DNA of 14,653 bases from Spirogloea muscicola (lineage: Eukaryota > Streptophyta > Zygnematophyceae > Spirogloeales > Spirogloeaceae): assembly GCA_009602725.1 (NCBI GenBank), contig WELB01000012.1, forward strand, positions 980,865 through 995,517, in the 5' to 3' direction. Shown piece after piece: positions 8,704 through 14,653 of this stretch. Positions within the stretch are counted from its first letter, which is position 1, and each line of letters starts with the position of its first letter. A program made the position numbers and the translations under genes. The notes below the pieces were generated by a model, which saw nothing but the letters and a program-made list of their open reading frames with translations, was not told the origin of the DNA and did not search any database.

Positions 8704-11171
8704 ATGCCGCTGACAGTCTTAGCCGCCGTAGTCCCCGCCGCCGCCGTCGCCGCCGCGCCGCGCCTCCGGCACGCACCCGCGCTCCGTGCCGCTCCCCGCC
8801 GCCCGCCAGCCGCCGCCAGCCGCCGCCTCCGCCGCCTTTGCGGCTGCCGTCCGGGCGTCGCCCGTAGCCGCCGCTGCCCGCCGCGCCAGCTCCCGCAGGC
8901 CGGTCCTGACGTGCGCCGCCTCCCAGGTACGGCCGTCGCGGCACATGCACCAGCACGGCTTGTGAGCCTGCAGGAGGCCCTGGAGCTACACCCATTAATC
9001 GGGAGCGAGATTGTGGTGGACAGCGGCCTGCAACCAATGGCAGGCAAATTTCTCCAGTAGCTTGTCAGATTAGAATCTATTGACTGCAATACAGCATTGA
9101 TGCGACTGGCTGACAGATGCTTGCGAGACTGCTCTTCAGGAGCACGGCCAAGGCAGCATGAAGATCGGCGCAGTTCTCTACGAGGGCGGCGATGCTGCCA
9201 AGAATCCAAATTATCTGGGCTGCGTGCAGAATCGGTCTCGGTCTCACGGACTGGCTGAAGGAGCAAGGCCATGGATTATTTGTCACTGACGACAAAGAAG
9301 GCGACGACTCAGGTGCAAGCAAGCACCATGTCAAATTCCTTGTTGGCTTGTTGTTAGCTCTTCGACCTCCCTCCGATGTTCCTGATTAGTAGTTCTTTGA
9401 TGCGACTTGAGGCTTCCCACTGACGACGACCTCACTGCTGCTTGGAAAGGGAGTAGGTAGATGGCTCGCACAAGCATTTGTACTTCATAATACCGTTCCA
9501 CATCACAAGTGGTGGAGACGTGGGTAACCCCGTCCTCTCGCAGAGCTGGCTGAGCACCTCCCTGACCTGAAATGTTCTCATCACAACGCCTTTCCACCCT
9601 GCGTATGTGACGGAGGAGCTCATTCAGAAAGCCAAGAATCTGAAGCTCGTTCTGACTGCGGGGATTGGGTCAGACCACATTGACCTCAAGGCTGCTGCCA
9701 ACGCAGGGCTTACAGTAGCTGAAGTCACAGGTGACTGCATAATGAATCGTCATTTGCAAATTTGACTGATTGACACCCATTTGTCTCGTAAACGAATTTA
9801 TGACGTACTTATGAGAGTACAGGGAGCAACGTGGTCAGTGTTGCTGAGGATGAAGTGATGCGCATACTCTTCCTCCTCCGCAATATTCTGCCTGCATGGC
9901 AGCAGATCCACGATGGAGGTTGGAATGTTGCAGAAGTCACAGCTAGGGCTTATGACTTACAGGGCAAGACTGTTGGCACTGTTGGAGCTGGAAGAATCGG
10001 CTTTGAGCTCTTGAAGAGCTTGAAGATACAGACTGAGCACCAATGCACAGCAAGCAACTGACATCGTTCTGCTCGTCAGCGATCCAAATGACTGGATAAT
10101 CTGAAGTGTACGTATACCCACAAGAGACTTATTCACAAGATGTGTTGTGGCTGCTGGCAGCCCTTTGATTGCAAGCTACTCTATTATGCTCGACATGAGA
10201 TGCCCGAGGAGCAGCAGAGGGAGTGTGGTGCTACACTCGAGGGTGACATTGACAAATTCTTATCTCAGTGTAACGTCGTCTCCATTAACTTGCCCTAGTC
10301 CGACAAGACCAAGTAAGTGGAAAACTTGTACCCTTGTGTATCTACTACTAATGGATTGAAGCAAGATAGACTTCAAAGCGCAAATCACTTCGAGATTCTG
10401 ATGTGTCTGGTGAGGCAATCTTTCTGGTAGTTGCAGGGGAATGTTGACCAAGAAAGCATCTCGAAAATGAAGAAAGGGTGCCATGCTAGTGAACAATGCT
10501 CGAGGTGCCATCGTCGATGTAGACGCAGTGGTGGAGGCGTGCGAAAGTGGTCAATTAGGAGGTACTGGCGGTGTGACGTGAATTATTCTCTTTCATGTAT
10601 TTCAATTTCTGGTGGTTGATGTGCATCACCTATTACCTTCCATACGCTCCTTTGACCCTCATTGCATGCTCAACAGGTTACAGTAGGGATGTCTGCTACC
10701 CGCAACCACCACCCTCGGACCACCCCTGGCGTACCATGAAGAATGGGGCCATGACTCCGCACCTGTCAGGCACAACCATTGATGCACAGGCCAGCAGAAT
10801 TTGGTTTCTTAAGGTCTGCAGAGCTTGGCTCCAGATATTGCATCATTGTTGTGTTGTAGAGCTTCAGTTTAGGATGACACAAACAGCAGCGAAGGCAAGC
10901 GACTTTTATCTGGACAGATGATCGAACCTTGCCTCCAATATGCCAAATATACTACCTGCTAGTAAACTGGCTGTCAAACTCGCATCTAATTTATGCCACA
11001 CAGCTGTGAAGCTGCCTGTGGAGCCATTAATACTAGTCTACCTTTACATCCGTGCAGCAACGCTATTCTGCTGGCATCAAAGAGATGCTGCAGTGCTGCT
11101 TTGAGGGCAAGCCCTTCCAGGAGGACTACTACATAGTCAGGGAGGGCGAGCTTGCTCCTCAGTACCAATAA
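8704..11171 (+). pseudogene. NAD-dependent formate dehydrogenase, plant mitochondrial type, with disabling lesions
   Basis: The family oxidises formate to CO2 with NAD+. Exons: 9158-9312 (acceptor possibly 9116), 9544-9730, 9823-10025, 10161-10312, 10437-10561, 10677-10789, 11058-11171; about 348 mature residues, the usual length. Kept motifs: [29 protein letters not shown], the Rossmann GAGRIG (9984-10001), NNARGAI with catalytic Arg (10501), [11 protein letters not shown] with catalytic His (10760), GELAPQYQ at the end. Lesions: one extra base at 9236, another at 9573, an AT instead of GT donor at 10026, TAG for an expected Leu at 10296-10298, one lost base after 10452, one extra base at 10481/10482. 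The family's SGDVW reads SRDVC. The last intron has a GC donor (10790). The presequence is unclear: exon 8704-8926, with a nearly acid-free Ala/Arg-rich product, joins in phase to 9117; alternatively ATG 9117 gives MLARLLFRSTAKAA, but out of frame with the mature part. Identity is firm; whether the lesions are real decay or consensus errors is open. Confidence 0.8.
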
Positions 11172-11774
11172 GGTTGATTTGAACTTCAAAGAGCTAGGCA
11201 CTTTTAATATACGCCGCTGTATTTATAGTGCAAAATTTGCAGCTTCTGAGATTGACTAAGAGGCTGCGACTCATTCGTTTGCACTTCCTTGTCTCATACT
11301 ATCTGTTGAGTTGATTTGGTATGAAGGCTGAAGCAAGTGCACTGCCTAGAAAGCTGCTCAGAAGTGAAGATATCTGAGCAACTTTTGTTTAGGACTACTG
11401 CTTTTGTAAGCCTTTGAGGTTGCCAGCATTGCCAGTCACAAGTTCTTTTAGCAGCTCCAACGACATTGCTGTGCACTTTTTAGATTAATGCTTCTGTGCT
11501 TGCTACAATGTAGATTCCCAATGAGATATCAATCAAACATAGGAGAGAGAATATTCAAAGAAACAATGTAATATGCTGATCTGCTTAATGATGTGATTTG
11601 TAAAGTTGGTATGGGTGACTTATGAAGTCTGTAAGTGCTACAATTGTACAGTACATAAACTGGGTGCGAAAGAGGTAAACGGCAATGTCTAGATTAGTCG
11701 AGAAAGCATTTGAGTGCACCTTACTAGCACGTTCATGCTATCTCCACGCTCTGTAACAATTATGTAAGCAAACA
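11172..11774. other. Convergent spacer between FDH (+) and TraB (-)
   Basis: AT-rich 3' flanks of two facing genes. No coding exon is apparent on either strand. Plus-strand TGTAA elements at 11405-11409 and 11599-11603 could end the FDH transcript; I found no clear minus-strand TGTAA for the TraB gene. Confidence 0.5.
11405..11409 (+). terminator. Possible TGTAA poly(A) signal of FDH
   Basis: TGTAA lies 234 bases after the FDH stop. A second copy at 11599-11603 is equally possible, so this is a weak call. Confidence 0.25.
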
Positions 11775-14531
11775 TCAATGACCAACTGTCACTGACGTAT
11801 ACACATACCAAGCTACATAACAAATGGCACCTTCTACAGTGAGATTCTTCACAGCCTTGACAACTTTCTGCAGAGTTGTCCTTCTGGATCCATCAGGCAT
11901 GCCACCAACAAGATCCTTGAAGCGAAGTCCCTCCTGCAGTGTCAAGCCTGAAGTGACAATCAGCCTCCTTCAATCACAAGCTTGGAAGCACCCACACTGT
12001 TTCCAGGACTATCATGGAGTTTAAGGGCTGAGACATTTGTAGATAACAAAGTAACCAATGATGACAGTAAGCACCTTGCGGATTCCAGAATGCACTCTGC
12101 ATTATGAAGCACTGTGCATCTACTGTGCCTACTGACAACCTGATTGTGGGTAAGGGCATAGATGACGCCCCGCATGTGGCCCCGGCCAATAATGCCCAAA
12201 ACTTTCGACGTTCCATTGACAGCTTTGCTTCTCTTCAATGACCAAGCCAGATACTGGGAAGCAAAGACGGACAACGACGATGGTCAGCAACTCCTACTGC
12301 CAGAGTAATGTGCTGAGAATTGATTGACATGTACTGCCGCCTATTCCATGAATACATTTGCAACCCGTTCGAAAAGTAGAATCAACAGTTTTCTTATTTT
12401 GGGACTAAATAAAGAGCTGTGATATCTCACCAAGTCACGCTCATACACCAGCGGAGCGAGGAGGGATGGAAATCTGGCCCCGACCTCCTCAAAAAGTGCA
12501 GTAATGGCGTCCTCGGACCTGGCCTCCGTGAGCTCATCTGCACGCAGGGCTGACTTCTTGGTGACAAACTGTAGCAGACTGGGAATGAGGCTGAGCTTCT
12601 CGCCAAGGCCCATCGCGTGCCACGTGCGTTGCAGCTGTCACGCAAGCTTCCCAAGGTTCAAATGAGAAAATTGAGCCCTCTGAGAAAGGTCCATGTGATC
12701 CTAAGGCTATAAGCAGAGCAAAGACTCCTCCCAAATCAAACTTATTGTGGGAAATTTCTCCAAGACAGGTAGGTCAGATGGAGATGCCCGCATCAAAGAT
12801 GGAAATTTAGGCTTACTGTGATCTCTATGGGCCTGTCGCCCAACACCAGCTGAGCTCCCACTTCCTCTGCAGCCTTGCGTGCTGCCCGAAACTGCAAGAA
12901 GCCACATGTTAGGTCCAGGAAGCATGCAGGAGAAATCCATGTCAACAACAAGCCCTGCAATTGGAATTAGTGAGTTCAGGAGCAGCTGTCAGCTTGTCAG
13001 TTTGTCAAATTAAGCGGCCCATGGCACAGAATATGCGCGCCTAATCAGGTTGGTGAAATTAGATGGAGACAAGCAAGACCTTATACCAAGCACAGCTGCT
13101 GAGCTGTCCTGTCAGTCTCAATTGAGCTCATGGCTGGAAGCACTCCCACACGTCCGAGTGGTTGCAAAGGCAACTCAAAGACTGCACCTCGTCTCCGTAT
13201 TGGACGCCCGCCACGGTCTCCACTTGTCTGGCCACGCCGCCCAGGAGCAGCCTGAGCGCCAGCGCCGATTGGCCGCCTGTACGACAAGCGCTGCATCAGG
13301 CCGTCAGCTTTGGCGTGCGTGGCTCGACAACATGAAAGAGATCTCCAGTGGGTACACTTGCTAGCTGCTATCTGTGCCGAAGCTCTGACGAGCCAAGCCG
13401 CAAGGAGTGGACAAAACAGGAAGCCACGCAGCGACTCTTGGCTCTGCTGCATGCTGCCAATCGGCTCACCGAGCTGCCACGCTCTGAGCAGGGCCGTCGG
13501 GAGGCTCTCCCCCGCCAGCAGCATGGCGTTGGAGTCCCGCCCGCGGCTCGGACCGGCGTCCTCCGGGGCCTTGTCGTAGGAATACATCAGCCCAGCTCTG
13601 TGCTGGACAATGGGGTGGAGGGTGCAGCGGGACCAATCAGAGGACAGACAAACGGGGGGGTAGTATTTGAAGTTTTAAGTATAGGGTTCACAACTAGGGT
13701 TAGGGTTTCAGCGATTGCCCGGAGGAGCACGCCACCCGATACGGCAATGCGGCGCAGCCCACACCCGTCTTCCGGCCTTATCTCCAAGTTGTCAGAAGCT
13801 GAAGGTCAAGCGCTGAACGAGACATGACATAGCCGGAGCCAGACGCTCGGTCTGCTGGCTGAGGTCCAACGTTGGTCTTGCAGGAACTTCCAAAGGACCA
13901 TATATGCTGCTACTGCGACACTTGTGTATGCTGCAACGCGGCAAGCCTTTGACGCTGGAGCGGCGACCAGGATGCATGCGCCGCTGTGCTGGGAGCGACG
14001 GGTTTGATGGGTTGCAGGGACGGGTTTTGGGGCGCGAGCCCGGCGCCTCGCCTGCTGCGGCAGAGCTCCACGACAACGCGATCGGGCCGCAGGGCGCGCA
14101 CGACGCGCGCGACGTCGGACGCCGCCGTCGGCGAGGCGTGGCTGGTGCCCACCAGGAACACCAGCTCCGGCTCCTCGAAGCCGTCCTCCCGGCGCTCCAC
14201 GTAGCTGCGCCCAGCGCCAATTCCGCAGCGGCGGCGGCGGCGTATAAGGTGGCGCAGGAGGTGGAGGAAGGCGGGCCTCGGAGCAAACGCGCCACGGCCG
14301 AGCAGGGATTCGAACCCTGGCTCCTGGAACTCGAATCTGAAAGGCAGGACCAGAGGTTGGCCGTGGTGCGCCTTGGGAGAGCGGCCAGCCTCACTTGGCC
14401 GGTCTCGGTACGAGTCGCAGCGTGCCGTCGGCGGCGAGGTCCGCGAGCTCCGGGTTGTGCGCCGCCGCGTACGCCGCGCCCGGCGACGCCGCGCCGCCCG
14501 GCGGCGGCAGCCGGAAGCTCGCCGGCGGCGG
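11775..14531 (-). CDS. TraB-domain protein, 8 exons, N-terminus cut by contig end
   Basis: Minus-strand exons: 14531-14395, 14204-14052, 13597-13470, 13276-13188, 12891-12817, 12634-12431, 12253-12140, 11933-11775. All join in phase with no internal stop. Exon 2 has LVFLVGTSHASP, then RPDRVVVELCRS, holding the first GxxH motif (GTSH) and a conserved Glu. Exons 3-4 give LGGQSALALRLLLGG; exon 5 FRAARKAAEEVGAQLVLGDR; exon 6 WHAMGLGEKLSL and VYERD; exon 7 the second motif, GIIGRGHMRGVIYAL (GRGH). Paired GxxH motifs define the TraB/PrgY/TIKI fold, proposed to be metal-dependent. Plant TraB proteins sit at the mitochondrial or ER surface and take part in organelle contact and mitophagy. A hydrophobic stretch near the C-terminus (AICYVAWYVYTSVTV) could be a tail anchor. 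Intron 2 has a GC donor (14051-14050). Exon 1 runs directly into the terminal poly(A), so the start is missing. Confidence 0.9.
13694..13708 (+). repeat. Short telomere-like motif in TraB intron 2
   Basis: CTAGGGTTAGGGTTT contains two linked TAGGGTT units, with another AGGGTT at 13683-13688. It includes a telo-box (TTAGGGTTT, the complement of AAACCCTAA). It is too short to be a real telomere. Confidence 0.4.
14293..14365 (-). ncRNA. tRNA-like element inside TraB intron 1
   Basis: On the minus strand the T-arm is perfect: CAGGG, loop TTCGAAT, CCCTG (14319-14303), with a consensus Pol III B box GGTTCGAATCC (14316-14306). A 7-bp closing stem, CACGGCC with GGCCGTG (14365-14359 with 14299-14293), brackets 73 bases. 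A middle arm, TCCTG with CAGGA (14349-14345 with 14326-14322), has an 18-base loop. A D-arm is not evident inside the 73 bases. Just upstream, TGGCCG and AAGGCGC spaced seven bases apart (14387-14368) resemble a Leu/Ser tRNA A box. I cannot assign an anticodon. It may be a degenerate tRNA, a SINE head, or chance. Confidence 0.3.

Positions 14532-14653
<122 letters not shown>

Noticed and set aside
8544-9272. A 242-codon open frame on the minus strand
   Set aside because: It overlaps the clear FDH exon on the plus strand, and its other half is GC-rich low complexity.
10296-10298. TAG reassigned to leucine
   Set aside because: TAG also ends the CCT gene in the expected place, and the FDH copy is otherwise damaged.
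9236-10482. Programmed ribosomal frameshifting in FDH
   Set aside because: The shifts are of both signs, share no slippery sequence, and come with a stop, a bad donor and missense changes; decay or error is simpler.

Overview
The window is nuclear DNA of a green-lineage eukaryote, most likely a green alga. Every recognisable gene is split by spliceosomal introns. The proteins are plant-type: choline-phosphate cytidylyltransferase, mitochondrial NAD formate dehydrogenase, a TraB-domain protein, a LEA protein and eIF5. A TGTAA element, the usual chlorophyte poly(A) signal, lies just after the LEA stop codon. A CCT gene argues against Chlamydomonas, which lacks phosphatidylcholine; a trebouxiophyte-like alga is a guess. 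Gene 5' ends are very GC-rich with CGG/GCC repeats, whereas later introns and 3' flanks are much more AT-rich.

Layout. (1) 3-2415 (+): choline-phosphate cytidylyltransferase, 8 exons, open at the left edge. (2) 2416-3388: convergent spacer. (3) 3389-4725 (-): OTU-domain protein with a clear C-terminal His motif but no visible catalytic Cys motif. (4) 4723-4813 (-): first coding exon of eIF5 with no second exon; it is joined to the OTU gene at a single N (4728). (5) 4814-6376: GC-rich divergent promoter region. (6) 6377-7202 (+): small three-exon LEA-like protein with a mitochondrial-type presequence and a CACGTGGC element upstream. (7) 7203-8703: spacer with two CACGTG boxes near its right end. 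(8) about 8704-11171 (+): NAD formate dehydrogenase, recognisable throughout but carrying frameshifts, an in-frame TAG, aberrant donors and substitutions at conserved residues. (9) 11172-11774: convergent spacer. (10) 11775-14531 (-): TraB-family protein, 8 exons, cut at its N-terminus by a 122-base poly(A) run that ends the sequence.

The genes do not form an operon or a pathway. CCT makes CDP-choline for phosphatidylcholine, FDH oxidises formate in mitochondria, the LEA protein probably protects mitochondria during drying, and TraB proteins act at organelle membranes. The LEA and FDH genes share CACGTG-type upstream boxes, which suggests common stress control. All exon joins below were made by hand from splice sites, phase and remembered family similarity; no alignment or transcript data were available. 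The strongest anomalies are the decayed FDH gene, the eIF5/OTU junction, nested hairpins in a GC-AG intron of CCT, and a tRNA-like element inside TraB intron 1.
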